A DNA stretch of 64,000 bases from Chamaesiphon minutus PCC 6605. Lineage in GTDB: Bacteria > Cyanobacteriota > Cyanobacteriia > Cyanobacteriales > Chamaesiphonaceae. A program made the translations under genes and the position numbers. Positions 7,695 through 17,226 of this stretch are shown piece by piece (within the stretch, counting starts at the first letter, position 1; every line of letters begins with the position of its first letter). The notes under the pieces were generated by a model. That model saw nothing but the letters and a program-made list of their open reading frames with translations. It had not been told where the DNA came from and did not search any database. The stretch is taken from assembly GCF_000317145.1 (NCBI RefSeq), contig NC_019697.1, forward strand, positions 1,488,001 to 1,552,000, written 5' to 3'.

Positions 7695-9864
7695 AATTGC
7701 CTTGATTAGTTTGTACTGTTATCGGTTGAGTTGGCTGCTTTGAATAATTAGGGTTAAAGATCGGAGGTTGAGGGGTAAATGACTGGTTTGGAGTTCCTGG
7801 GGGTTGAGTTGGAGTAGTCGTGAAATCGGGACTGGTGCTTAGAGGCTGAAGGATTACCGATTGAGTTGAAGTTCTCGGAGGTTGAGTTGGAGCGGTGTAA
7901 TTAGGGTCGATCGCTGGAGGCTGAGGAGTTACAGGGGGTTGAGCTGGGGAAGTGGTGTAGTTAGGGTTAGCGAGGGCTGGAGGCTGCGGAGTTACGGGGG
8001 TTTGAGTTGGCGCAGAATAGAAAGGATTGGGTGCAACGACATCCCCGCTGTAATTAATCACAGATTGAGTAGACATCGGATTCGGTGGTGTTTCGACAAT
8101 TAATGAAGTGGCTGAAGCGTCTAAACGAGCGACTTTTTGTGCAGGGGTGGGTGGATAATTTTGGGGCAAACTCGAAGTTTGAGGGGTGTTGTTATCGATC
8201 GGGAGTTGGAAGGTTGCAGCTTGGGCGACATACACGCGCATGGGCGTACCAGGGAGCAAATAGCCAACTTTGCTCATTTTCTGTAATTTGCTAGCCAGAC
8301 TGTTAGCACGGCTGACTTCAGCTTGCGCTTGCGGGCTAAAAGCACCTTTAAATACAGCACCTAAAATGTTAGGACTGCCATTGTTTTGAGTAGCGATCGT
8401 CGTGCCAACTCCCACGCTCACAGAACTGCTATTACCGCTGTTAATTAGGACGTTACCAATTTCAGCCGCACCGCCGAAGATAGCGGCGCGGGTATCCGCT
8501 GCGGCAAGCTGTGAGCCATTGACCTCTTTGATCTGAGCGAATAGAGGCTGGTTATCGTTACCAGTGATGGCAAAGGCTCCAGCGGGAATATCGATCTGAG
8601 TATTACCGTAGGTAACTTTTTTCGATACTGCCTGAATCATGCCGTTATCGGCAATCTGCAACTCAAATTCGATCGCGGTGCCGACGGGTAGATGCCAACC
8701 GGAGCCAACCTCGATCGCTTTGTCGATCGTCACTGTTGCCAGAGCTTTGGTATTTTGAGATGTCCCTTCCCCATTGCCAATTAACGTGTAGAACGGCGTT
8801 ACCAGTTTCCCAGAGACTACCTGACCGACTGGTAAGCGCAGAATGGGCAACATTGCATTGCCTCCAGCAAGAGCGAGCGGTTGGTTCGTGGGCTTAGTCG
8901 GAGTTGTGTCGTTCGGAATACCACCATAATTAGCTAGAGCTGAGGCTTGTTCCCAATCTAGTCGTGGTTGTGGAGAGATCGCGGGTTTTGGTTGGGCAAT
9001 TGGCTGGGTAGAAGCGAGTACAGGTTTTGGTAGTCGGGCGATTGGCTGATTTGAAGCAATCGTGGGTTTTGGTCGGTCAACTCTTGCGGGTTGTGGGATA
9101 AAAGTTCGTGTGGAATTAGCATTGCTTTGACTGCGAAGCGATGCTAGTTTTTGTTGCTCTTTGACTACTCCATTACGAGCTTCGATTAGCTGTGAATTCT
9201 CACGCTGGCGAGATTGGCGCAATGATGCTAGTTGAGTTGTTTCCTGTTGGCGAGACTGGCGCAATGATGCCAGTTGCGTTAGTTCTTGTTGTTTCTGTTG
9301 TTGCAAAGAGGCTAATATAGATTTCTCTCGTTCGGAAGACAGTGTGTTATCGATCGGTTTAGTCGCAGTAACAGTTGTAGCAGCAGGAGTCGGTTTGGTT
9401 GCCGTAACAGTAGCAACCGGAGGAGTTGTGGATGGAGTAGGGCTGGGGTTTGGGCTAGGCGATGCAGCTTTCGCCTGTTCTGCGGCGACTCGCGCTGCAT
9501 CTGCTTTTTGCTGTTCCATCACCAGCTTAGTTTTCAGATCTGCAACTTCTTTTTGCTGTTCGGGGGTCGATTTAACAGCTTCGCCATTGGGTAGAGAATC
9601 GGGTTTCTTGGCAACTTGCGGAGCTGTGGCATTACCCAGACCCCACAGCAATAGCATGGTGCCAACACCCAAAGTACTAAATAGCCCCAATCCGATTAAG
9701 AGGATTTGAAGTTTTGGATTTTTTTGTTGCGGCTGCGAATCTTCTTGAAGATCTGCCGTACTCGCAGGTTGAGATTGTGATTCTTGAGATTCATCGCCAG
9801 ATTTCGGCAATTCGATCCCCATATTTTTAGAAATTTCTTCGAGTGCTAATCTTCCTTGTGTCAT
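7681..9864 (-). CDS. virB10: VirB10/TrbI-like type IV secretion protein with long Pro-rich tail
   Basis: 727 residues. A cytoplasmic N-terminus precedes one membrane segment (about 53-77). Next comes a long Gln/Ala/Pro-rich linker with near-identical repeats (QLASLRQSRQQETT and QLASLRQSRQREN, about 195-225). The TrbI/VirB10 beta domain lies about 330-560 (LRLPVGQVVSGKLVTPFYTL, GTAIEFELQIADNG, IPAGAFAITGND). VirB10 spans both membranes in the core complex and gates the channel. Unlike typical VirB10, which ends soon after the beta domain, this protein continues with about 150 residues of repeated P-Q-P-P-A/I and NPNYT/NYS units. That tail may reach the outer surface or bind another component. 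Confidence 0.85.
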   Translation of the reverse strand: MTQGRLALEEISKNMGIELPKSGDESQESQSQPASTADLQEDSQPQQKNPKLQILLIGLGLFSTLGVGTMLLLWGLGNATAPQVAKKPDSLPNGEAVKSTPEQQKEVADLKTKLVMEQQKADAARVAAEQAKAASPSPNPSPTPSTTPPVATVTATKPTPAATTVTATKPIDNTLSSEREKSILASLQQQKQQELTQLASLRQSRQQETTQLASLRQSRQRENSQLIEARNGVVKEQQKLASLRSQSNANSTRTFIPQPARVDRPKPTIASNQPIARLPKPVLASTQPIAQPKPAISPQPRLDWEQASALANYGGIPNDTTPTKPTNQPLALAGGNAMLPILRLPVGQVVSGKLVTPFYTLIGNGEGTSQNTKALATVTIDKAIEVGSGWHLPVGTAIEFELQIADNGMIQAVSKKVTYGNTQIDIPAGAFAITGNDNQPLFAQIKEVNGSQLAAADTRAAIFGGAAEIGNVLINSGNSSSVSVGVGTTIATQNNGSPNILGAVFKGAFSPQAQAEVSRANSLASKLQKMSKVGYLLPGTPMRVYVAQAATFQLPIDNNTPQTSSLPQNYPPTPAQKVARLDASATSLIVETPPNPMSTQSVINYSGDVVAPNPFYSAPTQTPVTPQPPALANPNYTTSPAQPPVTPQPPAIDPNYTAPTQPPRTSTQSVILQPLSTSPDFTTTPTQPPGTPNQSFTPQPPIFNPNYSKQPTQPITVQTNQGNYVIK

Positions 9865-9887
9865 ACGATTACTCCTTAATAACTGTC

Positions 9888-10703
9888 TTATTTAATATTG
9901 GTAATTGAGATCACTTCTAAACCCTCAGCACGAGCGATTTGAGCGGCTTTAGCAATGCCGATATCCTCATATTTACGAGTGACTTCCGATAATAGTGGTG
10001 GTGGCACCGCTCGCACTGTCATCTCAACGTTGATGTTTAGTTTCTTTGGTTGCTCGTTAGAACTATTAACGATTAATTGAGTGCCAGCAACTTTGACCTT
10101 CCATTTCCCCGCACCTAGAGATTCTGGCTCACTAACTTGCTCGACTAGATAAGCCGTTTGCACCGATTTGTTGCCATTTCCCTGCACGATCGATTGCAGT
10201 TCGCCCAATTCTTTGCGGTAACTATTAGCAAATTCTGGATCGAGGGCGAGAGTGTAGCGATATGCAGTAGTTGGAATCTTTTTTCCTCCTTCTACAGCGA
10301 TACCAGGATCGGGAATATTGCCCTGTTCGGGCAGAGTGTTGCGCCAAGTGTAAATACCACTCATGGTTTTTTGAACGAAGAATTTAATCAGCGTTGGCGA
10401 TCGATCGTTCCCCGTGAAAAATTCGAGTGTTTCTGTCTCGCCATTACCTTTCGTAATGAATGTCGGCATCGATCGCGAAATCGCAGCAAATAACATCCCG
10501 ATAATCGCTACGCCGAAAAATATATTAATAACAAGCAGCCCGAAGGTTGCCAGCTTCCAACCAGTAATAATATTTTTAGAACGGATTGTTTCGGAACTAT
10601 CTACGATATATTCCTCGCGATCTTCTCTCGAATCATGGATGACTAGTGCCGATGCAGGTTCGTCACTTTGTGGAATAAAATTTGTTATTTGTCTAACTTT
10701 CAT
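9888..10703 (-). CDS. VirB8/TraE-like inner-membrane type IV secretion protein
   Basis: 271 residues. A cytoplasmic N-terminus of about 50 residues precedes one membrane segment (LATFGLLVINIFFGVAIIGM). A periplasmic domain with conserved spacing for a VirB8/TraE-type NTF2-like fold follows (FFVQKTMSGIYTWRN, LALDPEFANSYRKELG, LNINVEMTVRAVPPPLLSE). It lies between the VirB6- and VirB10-like genes, where an assembly-nucleating bitopic protein is expected. The assignment rests on topology and order rather than a strong motif. It starts 41 bases below the VirB6-like stop. Confidence 0.7.
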   Translation of the reverse strand: MKVRQITNFIPQSDEPASALVIHDSREDREEYIVDSSETIRSKNIITGWKLATFGLLVINIFFGVAIIGMLFAAISRSMPTFITKGNGETETLEFFTGNDRSPTLIKFFVQKTMSGIYTWRNTLPEQGNIPDPGIAVEGGKKIPTTAYRYTLALDPEFANSYRKELGELQSIVQGNGNKSVQTAYLVEQVSEPESLGAGKWKVKVAGTQLIVNSSNEQPKKLNINVEMTVRAVPPPLLSEVTRKYEDIGIAKAAQIARAEGLEVISITNIK

Positions 10704-10744
10704 TGTTTTATAATAAGGCGATAAATGAATGGTTGAAGCTATAA

Positions 10745-11932
10745 TTATTTTGCCAGTTTAGTCATGGATGGTTTCATAAATCCGATAATCTCGCCTGCAA
10801 CTTGAGCTGCAAGTGCGTAGATACCCGCGCCCCCTCCTCTCGCAATTACCCCAGCCAGGATCGGTGCGCCGATCGCAAAACCCAGTTCTAAGCTATAGGC
10901 TGGCTGGCTCCCCGATGTATTGGCATTAATAAAACCAAGACAAGCACCCAAAATTGTCATCGAGAACTTGAAAATACCCAAACCCCACAGTGAAGCAAAC
11001 CAAATCTCCAGTGGTTTGGTATTAATAAATGAGAATGCTAATGGGATCGGCAAAGCCAAAATTGACAAAATAAAACCTTCATCTGCTAATTCGCCAACGA
11101 CAACCGACCAACCATCTAATATGGCACCAACTAACTTATCTCTGAGCCATTTATCTGGGTCTTTGACAAATGAAACAAATTGATTCCAAACGCTATCGTA
11201 ATCGTATGAATCGACAAGGCTATTCATTTTGGCTTCTGTGTCGGCTAATTGGGCGACAAGTGCGGGATCTGTTACCGATAACTTAGCGGCGACAACCATC
11301 GTTTTTACGTCTTTAGTACACTGAACGTAGGCTGGATTTGGAATTACGTTACCTACTTTGGTAGAATCGGGATCTGCGATAGTTTTTGGTAACTTGATAC
11401 AAACCTGCATTTGATTACTAATCGCCTTAATAGTGGCATCGTTAGTTTTAATTGCGGCAAGTTCGGCATTGACACTGCCTAATAATTTAGTAGTGGTCGC
11501 GATCGAATTATCGATCCCTCTAATCAGGGCGTAATTACCAACTGCGAAAACACGCGCTCCATAGGCATTGCCTACGAACATAAATGCGATCAGCATTAGC
11601 GTTAAAATCCGAACTAGATGATTTTTGAGGTTGTCAAAAGATAAATCGGGGATTATCGGAATCAGCCACCACAATACGCCAACTCCAGCAATAACTTTAC
11701 ATGGCTCGGTAATTGCCATCCAAAAAGTATCGGTCATCGATGCTGCGTTGCCAGTAATTAGGATGCTAATTATCTTAAAGAGTGCTTGTTCGTACTCACT
11801 TGCAATTACAGCAGGATCGGTTGAAGCAAGAATTGTAGTGTGAAGGATATCGACAAACAAAATAGTTATGCTCCATTTCAGGAGTTGATAGTTGAGAGTT
11901 GATAGTTGAGAAATATGAATTAAATCCAGCAA
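10745..11932 (-). CDS. VirB6/TrbL-like polytopic membrane protein
   Basis: 395 residues with several membrane segments (about 70-85, 105-125, 275-290, 300-330 and 345-370) and a long soluble loop from about 130 to 260. VirB6/TrbL proteins form the inner-membrane part of the translocation channel, and this gene lies between the ATPase and VirB8-like genes as expected. The first ~20 residues (HISQLSTLNYQLLKW) are encoded by a heptanucleotide repeat (11882-11910), and the frame overlaps the virB4 stop by 13 bases. The true start may therefore be further in, near residue 20, and the repeat may have altered the N-terminus. Confidence 0.75.
   Translation of the reverse strand: MLDLIHISQLSTLNYQLLKWSITILFVDILHTTILASTDPAVIASEYEQALFKIISILITGNAASMTDTFWMAITEPCKVIAGVGVLWWLIPIIPDLSFDNLKNHLVRILTLMLIAFMFVGNAYGARVFAVGNYALIRGIDNSIATTTKLLGSVNAELAAIKTNDATIKAISNQMQVCIKLPKTIADPDSTKVGNVIPNPAYVQCTKDVKTMVVAAKLSVTDPALVAQLADTEAKMNSLVDSYDYDSVWNQFVSFVKDPDKWLRDKLVGAILDGWSVVVGELADEGFILSILALPIPLAFSFINTKPLEIWFASLWGLGIFKFSMTILGACLGFINANTSGSQPAYSLELGFAIGAPILAGVIARGGGAGIYALAAQVAGEIIGFMKPSMTKLAK
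11882..11910. repeat. Heptanucleotide short tandem repeat (AGTTGAT type)
   Basis: About four units of a GTTGA(G/T)A-like heptamer lie at the junction of the virB4 and virB6-like genes. Such heptamer arrays are common in cyanobacterial genomes. Here it encodes part of the predicted N-terminus of the VirB6-like protein. Confidence 0.75.
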
Positions 11933-14900
11933 ATATTACTCGATGCACACAACCGAGCGCGAGCTTTGATTTTGTTAGCTTCGAGATAAGTATCGCTGAG
12001 GGCATTCATGGTTGCCTCCACACGTTTTTCCTCGTCCTCGGCGAGATTTCGCTGTTGTACCAGCGCGTTGTGCTTGGCTTGATTTTCTCCTTGAGATAGA
12101 TTGGCAAGCCCGATCGTATTTGCGGTAGCACCCATAATCAAACTCTGTGAGAGCATATTATTCATCGCCCCCATGCGGTTAAAACTGCTACCTGCTTTGG
12201 CACTGAGATCGGCTTGAGCGGCACCTGTTGCCAATGTGGAATTATTAGCATCGCCAGTCGCACTCATAATTGAGGAAACTGCTTTGTTGGTATTTTGGCG
12301 ATTGGCTTCTGCTACGCTACTTCCAGATTTTTGTTTACCCAAATCTATTTGAGCGATGACAGCTTTGGTGTCTAAGCCTTTGCCATTAAGTAGGTTTGAA
12401 GCCTGATAAGCAATCATCTTGCCTGTCGGGTCGTCGGTTTTGACGCTACCATCTGCATTCAACGGTTGGATATTACCCGCTGCATCGAGTCCGTAACTGA
12501 GGCTGTCGCCAATTCTGCCGATGAGGTGGTATGAAAGTGCGTCCTTAATTTTCTTGCCACCCGCACTCCCGAACACGCTCGTCGGCTCCTGTGCGGCAAT
12601 CATCAGGCGCATTCCCGCTTTGAGTCCGTTGGCTGCGACCCGCCCGACACAGAGTGAGAGCGGATCGAGATCGAAGGTAATCGATGCTTCGTCGATGAAT
12701 AATAGAGATCCCTTTCCACTAGCAGCGGCAATCGCCCGTCGCATTGCCGCTGCGTACATAATCGTGCCGAATACAGCGGCATCATCGTTGTTACTGACTC
12801 CCCGCATCGCGATCGTCATGAGGGGACTATCGAGTTTGACGGTACTGGGCGAGTTGATACTTTTGCCGTAAGAGCCATCGATCCATCGTTGTAGTTGCAA
12901 CTGGATCGTGCCAAGGGTCTGAATGTCATCGGCGGTTGCCTCCTTGGGATTTATCCGCTCGATCGTGCAAAACCGCTTGAAGTCAGACAGCACTGGATAA
13001 TCCTGCCAAGCTATAGAGCCAATCCCCCCATTTATGGCTCGCTCGTAACGAATCAAGATCCGCTCGTCCTTGAAGAAGTTCTTAATCGCAGTTGTCAGCA
13101 TCGAAATAACTTTGCTGCTACTTACGCCCTTGAGTTCGCCCTTCCAGCCCAGAACCATTGAAGTCAGGATTTGAAGAATGAACTCTTCATTCTGTCTTTT
13201 CATGTCCTCGCGAGTCTCTGGATCGATATCTTCAGCGATTAATGGTGTCTCGAAGAAGTTAATCGAGTCGTTAAAAACATCGATATAAGCCCCATTCATG
13301 TGTTCGGTAAAAGCTCTGAACGAACTAGCTTCCTTTGTCGGTGGTTGGTCTAGAATCGTGACAGGAATTTGTTGACTCAGTGCTTTATGGATGTTGAATG
13401 CTGCATATAACGTTTTACCCGATCGAGTTTTACCCCAAATCGCAGTGTGTCCCATGTGGGTGAAGGGATCGAAATAGACGGGTGAACCTCCTTTATTCGC
13501 AATAAATTCGATTCCAGATTTGTGAGCGTTAACTGTTGTTGTTAATGGAAAGTAAGCTGCGACGACTTCAGGACGCTCGCGATCTCGTCTGTCGCGGACA
13601 TCTACCAACATCGACTTACCGTAAAATGGTAGGGATGATACCCACAGCGAATCAGCAGTATCTACTTCCAGGAGCAGGATTGCTGGCGAGCGAAAATGCG
13701 AGCAAAAATCGCGAGCGGCAAAGTGCATCTCCTCCAATGTTTCTCTATAGACGAACATACAGAGCGAAAACTCCACACTCGTATCCCCACCGATTAACAT
13801 CCGCTCGGTTTCCAGGGCTTCTTTAAGTTCCTCGTCTGCCAAAACGTCAATTTGTCCTTTTTCCTCTGTTTCTTTCTTGCGGTAATGATTTTGCCGAATG
13901 AGTTGCTGGTTGTTATAACGAACGCCGAACTCTTCAGGACGCGATAGCTCTAGCACGATTCGATAATCGTAAGCCGAGCTAACTGCCATCAAATTTGATA
14001 GATAATGCAGTTGAACTTGTTGATACGATTCGTTACCCGCTTCTTCAAATACTTTGGGTTGAAGTTTCAGCAGCAGACTACCGACATAGCGACGATCGAC
14101 TTTGATATGGTCGCGGTTGGAAGATGGTACCGCAGAGGGATAGCGCATCATTACCGTAGTTGGATGCAGTTGCGTCCGTACGTTTTCGCCGATCGTCCCT
14201 TTTTGCAGATCGAACTCGATTAATTGTGGTGCTGGCTCTGGTGCGAGTTCTTCTACCCGATCGTTAAACCGATTGAGTTCTTTCCAGCAATGCTGCCATA
14301 CCTCTTCACCAGATAAAGGAGTGGCTTTGAGTTGAAGTTTATCTCGAAATAAATTCGACCATTCAAAAAAGCCTTGCTCGTAGGCATTAAGTAAAACTGC
14401 ATCGATCGTTTGTTGGCGTATTTCCTCGATCGATCCCGATAGTCTTTGATACCAAAGAGAACCGTATTTGATGATTTTCTCGATGAGCTTTTGCTCTCGC
14501 GCTCCCAAGTTAGGGGTAAAAGTGCCCATCAAAAATACTTGGTGAGGGCGACGTTGACCGCTAGTGTCGAGATTTTGTAAAATCAGCATTTCCTCAGCGA
14601 TTAATGGCTGAGATTGAGAAGATGCTGTTTCAAATTGAGCGATTAATTCATTCAGGCGGTCGGTACGATCGCAAAACGATTGGAATTCAACGCGCAACTT
14701 CTCACCGATCGGTAATTCGTGCCCTAAAGAGGCGATCGAGTTAACGATCGACCTAGCCGCGACTTCACCAAAATCATCGTGAATGCCTGGACATTCCCAA
14801 ATAAAGCGCAATTTATATTCTGGCTTGTCAATTTCATGACTGGTATTTAGCAATAAGGCACCAACTTGAGTTCCATTTGGCAAAGTATAATTGATGATAC

Positions 14901-15024
14901 TTTGCAAATGAGTTGAAGTTTCCAGGGGATAGAGCAGTTTCTTTTTGTCGCTCAAACCTTGATGTTTGATTTTTCTTAGTTCTCGCTTTTGGTTTAGATG
15001 TTTATTGATTTCCTTGTTTTTCAT
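11920..15024 (-). CDS. virB4: VirB4/TraC-type conjugation ATPase
   Basis: 1034 residues, somewhat longer than usual VirB4. The N-terminal half lacks membrane segments. The C-terminal ATPase has Walker A GKTRSGKT at 531-538 and Walker B LLFIDEA at 774-780, both intact. VirB4 is the energy-supplying ATPase at the base of the type IV channel and extracts pilin from the membrane. A C-terminal extension of about 180 residues (from about 850) rich in Ala, Asn and Gln, predicted helical, follows the core domain. It is downstream of the VirB2/VirB3-like genes, the normal order. Confidence is high because both nucleotide-binding motifs and the size fit. Confidence 0.92.
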   Translation of the reverse strand: MKNKEINKHLNQKRELRKIKHQGLSDKKKLLYPLETSTHLQSIINYTLPNGTQVGALLLNTSHEIDKPEYKLRFIWECPGIHDDFGEVAARSIVNSIASLGHELPIGEKLRVEFQSFCDRTDRLNELIAQFETASSQSQPLIAEEMLILQNLDTSGQRRPHQVFLMGTFTPNLGAREQKLIEKIIKYGSLWYQRLSGSIEEIRQQTIDAVLLNAYEQGFFEWSNLFRDKLQLKATPLSGEEVWQHCWKELNRFNDRVEELAPEPAPQLIEFDLQKGTIGENVRTQLHPTTVMMRYPSAVPSSNRDHIKVDRRYVGSLLLKLQPKVFEEAGNESYQQVQLHYLSNLMAVSSAYDYRIVLELSRPEEFGVRYNNQQLIRQNHYRKKETEEKGQIDVLADEELKEALETERMLIGGDTSVEFSLCMFVYRETLEEMHFAARDFCSHFRSPAILLLEVDTADSLWVSSLPFYGKSMLVDVRDRRDRERPEVVAAYFPLTTTVNAHKSGIEFIANKGGSPVYFDPFTHMGHTAIWGKTRSGKTLYAAFNIHKALSQQIPVTILDQPPTKEASSFRAFTEHMNGAYIDVFNDSINFFETPLIAEDIDPETREDMKRQNEEFILQILTSMVLGWKGELKGVSSSKVISMLTTAIKNFFKDERILIRYERAINGGIGSIAWQDYPVLSDFKRFCTIERINPKEATADDIQTLGTIQLQLQRWIDGSYGKSINSPSTVKLDSPLMTIAMRGVSNNDDAAVFGTIMYAAAMRRAIAAASGKGSLLFIDEASITFDLDPLSLCVGRVAANGLKAGMRLMIAAQEPTSVFGSAGGKKIKDALSYHLIGRIGDSLSYGLDAAGNIQPLNADGSVKTDDPTGKMIAYQASNLLNGKGLDTKAVIAQIDLGKQKSGSSVAEANRQNTNKAVSSIMSATGDANNSTLATGAAQADLSAKAGSSFNRMGAMNNMLSQSLIMGATANTIGLANLSQGENQAKHNALVQQRNLAEDEEKRVEATMNALSDTYLEANKIKARARLCASSNICWI

Positions 15025-15073
15025 GGTGACAAATAAACTAAAGTATTTAAACCAACAGATTCGGTAATAAGTT

Positions 15074-15403
15074 CTAAGATATTTTCTTTGGATGAATATC
15101 GATCGACTGAGGAGTTAAATTTGAAAGTGGCGAACGATAATTCAAGCATCCTCTGGTATAGTTCTTTGGCCTTCTATTTCTTGCCAGTACATCTGCCATT
15201 CCATCTTTGAGTGAAAGTATGGCTGTGAAAAATAAAGTCACAAAAATAGCTGCAACGATATTGGCCGGAACCTTCAAATATCCTAGAAATAGACAGAAAA
15301 CTACGATCAGAGCCAAGACTATGGCAACATCGCGAGGGATACCCATCATCTTCGCTCTGCGTCTTAATGCTCGATTAACTTCGATTCGTGTCTTTCTTTC
15401 CAT
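15074..15403 (-). CDS. VirB3-like small membrane protein
   Basis: 109 residues. A basic N-terminus (RRRAKMMGIPRD) precedes two adjacent membrane segments (VAIVLALIVVFCLFLGYL and IVAAIFVTLFFTAILSL). A polar C-terminal tail includes RNRRPKNY. The two-helix hairpin preceded by a short basic region, encoded between pilin-like and VirB4 genes, is the signature of VirB3/TraL, which anchors VirB4 to the membrane. The coordinates leave 50 bases before virB4. Confidence 0.75.
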   Translation of the reverse strand: MERKTRIEVNRALRRRAKMMGIPRDVAIVLALIVVFCLFLGYLKVPANIVAAIFVTLFFTAILSLKDGMADVLARNRRPKNYTRGCLNYRSPLSNLTPQSIDIHPKKIS

Positions 15404-15421
15404 GAATAGATACCGCTTGAA

Positions 15422-15847
15422 TTATGCACCAGTGAACATAAAGGTAACGATCCGATCTGTCGCAATGACTAGAATTACGAGGACGATGATATTTAACATC
15501 GGCTTGACCACGCCAGAAAAATTTTCTCGATCGTATTCCTGATAGCCTAAATAAGCCTGCCAGATGGCAATACCACCGACTATTAGCAATACAGCCCAAG
15601 GGATCAGATTGACAATGGCAGTAAACAGAGTAGTAAATAGCGGACCTGCGACTGGGAATCCAGCCATGATCGTGGCAATTTTAGTAGTCGATACGGTTAC
15701 GAAAGCATCGTAGATTGGGGCGGCATCAGCTTTAGGAGCTAAGTTCCATCCCCAAATAATTGGGGAGAAACAGGAAATCAAGGCATACCGAACATATTTC
15801 CAAGAAATCTTATTTCTAGGTTTGCTTAACGAAGTGGCGTGGTTCAT
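15422..15847 (-). CDS. VirB2-like pilin/prepilin
   Basis: 141 residues, first gene of the operon. A long N-terminal leader includes a hydrophobic part (ALISCFSPIIWGWNLAPKADA) with a possible cleavage after ADA. Two hydrophobic helices follow (about 55-90 and 115-140), separated by a short polar loop (QEYDRENFSG). This topology matches VirB2/TraA/TrbC pilins, which are processed and packed into the conjugative pilus. The sequence itself is not strongly diagnostic. The start ATG at 15847 follows about 430 bases of non-coding DNA that should hold the operon promoter. Confidence 0.75.
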   Translation of the reverse strand: MNHATSLSKPRNKISWKYVRYALISCFSPIIWGWNLAPKADAAPIYDAFVTVSTTKIATIMAGFPVAGPLFTTLFTAIVNLIPWAVLLIVGGIAIWQAYLGYQEYDRENFSGVVKPMLNIIVLVILVIATDRIVTFMFTGA

Positions 15848-15901
15848 GATGACACTCTATGTTTTCAAAGAATATAAGTTTCGACTCGATTCGTTCGAGC
15901 A

Positions 15902-15921
15902 ATTATCGATCGAACGATAAT
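15902..15921. promoter_or_regulatory. Dyad near the start of the conjugation operon (possible operator)
   Basis: ATTATCG at 15902-15908 is inverted as CGATAAT at 15915-15921, about 55 bases upstream of the pilin-like start. A related AATCGAACGATAAC string recurs near 15980. Because CGATCG words are common in this DNA, the match may be coincidental. The rest of 15848-16141 is A+T-rich, holds no visible gene, and is the only good place for the operon promoter. Confidence 0.3.
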
Positions 15922-16141
15922 AGCTTTTACATAAAAAATCAGATAGCGATCGCCATCGATCTAAGATTTAGTTGACAGGCAATCGAACGATAACATCCAT
16001 ATTTCGAGTAGAATAAACTTGACTTAATTAGTTAATCAGGTTAATTTTATCCCCTCTTTTATCCGCATGAGATTATAGACGATCGGTAAAAATAATCAAG
16101 AGTAAATTGCAGGATCGATAAAGCTTTACAATTGATAAAAA

Positions 16142-16184
16142 AATGGAGTAGTTATTCAGCTATTTGCTGAATAACTACTCCATT
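16142..16184 (-). terminator. Intrinsic terminator downstream of the PIN toxin gene
   Basis: 19-bp arms at 16142-16160 and 16166-16184 are exact inverted copies with a 5-nt loop. On the minus strand the stem is followed by a run of T (complement of the A-tract at 16137-16143). It would end transcription of the toxin operon before it reads into the conjugation genes. Confidence 0.8.
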
Positions 16185-16286
16185 CAAGGTGTAAGCATTT
16201 ACGATTGCTGTTGAGTTCGATCGTCGGCTCTGGCAATCTCCATCAAGTTTCCTTGAATTAATAGCGAGGGTATCCGAACTTGGCGA

Positions 16287-16751
16287 CTATCGATTTAGAC
16301 TTTTGCTTGACGCTAATTCCGACCTGGCTCTTTGACTCACGGACATTCTCTGAGTGTTGCCTTCGTCCGATTCGTTGAGCAGGATTTCCACATCACGATC
16401 GGCCAGATCTGGGTTAGCAGTAACGAGGGTCATGCCCTCGACTCGTGCTTGAGTGAGGAGGATCAGATCGAATCGATCTAGCGGCAACATTGCTAGCTTC
16501 AACACTTGATCCGCTCGAATATCTAAAAATTGTGCCCGCAACTTTTTCATTCGACTGGCAAGGTACGAATCGATCGGTTCGGGCAGCGATAACGTTCCCA
16601 GTGACACCTTAATCGTCAGCTCGCAAACGCTGGCAACCGAAAACCAGATTGAGTTAGTTTCGTCAGAGATGGCGGCGATCGTTGGAGCACTCAAGCGATC
16701 GGGTTCGACAAACCACCATAAAAAACACTGGGCATCGATTAGTATTTTCAC
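16287..16751 (-). CDS. PIN-domain toxin (VapC-like ribonuclease)
   Basis: 154 residues. PIN catalytic acids are visible: D6 (KILIDAQCFLW), E44 (SVCELTIKVSLG) and D95 (LDRFDLILLTQA). The fourth position region reads TANPDL, with Asn where many PIN proteins have Asp. VapC-type enzymes are metal-dependent RNases neutralised by the upstream antitoxin. The C-terminus extends about 25 residues past the usual PIN end (SESDEG to KSLNR), perhaps a read-on tail. The antitoxin gene is 51 bases upstream in the same direction. Confidence 0.85.
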   Translation of the reverse strand: MKILIDAQCFLWWFVEPDRLSAPTIAAISDETNSIWFSVASVCELTIKVSLGTLSLPEPIDSYLASRMKKLRAQFLDIRADQVLKLAMLPLDRFDLILLTQARVEGMTLVTANPDLADRDVEILLNESDEGNTQRMSVSQRARSELASSKSLNR

Positions 16752-16802
16752 TTGCGATAGATTCCTTACTCTTGTTTATGTGAAATACTAGAAAAATAGG
16801 GC

Positions 16803-17021
16803 TTATAAATAAGGGGGCAACGGGTTGTTGAAACTGGAGGGAATGTAATATAAGCCGCGATCTACACCCATACTGCGACTGCGAGATCGCTTATTTTCCA
16901 CCGGAACTAACCTAGCCACCGCGACACCGCGATTGGAGATGATTATCTCTTCTCCTAGTTCCACGCGAGATAATAATTTGGAGAACTGGGATTTAGCGTT
17001 ATAGATGGTAAACGTATTCAT
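16803..17021 (-). CDS. Phd/YefM-type antitoxin
   Basis: 72 residues. The N-terminus has the Phd/YefM pattern: YNAKSQFSKLLSRVELGEEI, then IISNRGVAVARLVPV, the beta-strand and helix that form the DNA-binding dimer. The C-terminal part, which would wrap the toxin, is short and Arg/Ser-rich (RSRSRSMGVDRG). It is paired with the downstream PIN toxin. Antitoxins of this class usually repress their own promoter, which should lie in 17022-17226, the divergent region shared with the gene at 17227. Confidence 0.82.
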   Translation of the reverse strand: MNTFTIYNAKSQFSKLLSRVELGEEIIISNRGVAVARLVPVENKRSRSRSMGVDRGLYYIPSSFNNPLPPYL

Positions 17022-17226
17022 CTCGATCGCAAAAAATTAGATTTCAAACTTATTATAGAACAAAAATACTAATATCTTGCCAAAAGATATGGACATCACG
17101 AGCTTAAGGAACTGCAATAGGATACGCATTCTGTTCCGATGGCTATTCGATTAACTAAATATAAAAATTCCAACAGGGGCAAATAACTCTGCGGCATACT
17201 ATAAATGTGAAGTATAGAGGAGAGTT

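Noticed and set aside
16287-17021. Toxin-antitoxin pair as part of the conjugation operon
   Set aside because: A strong hairpin followed by a T-run (16184-16142) separates them, so they are likely independent units.
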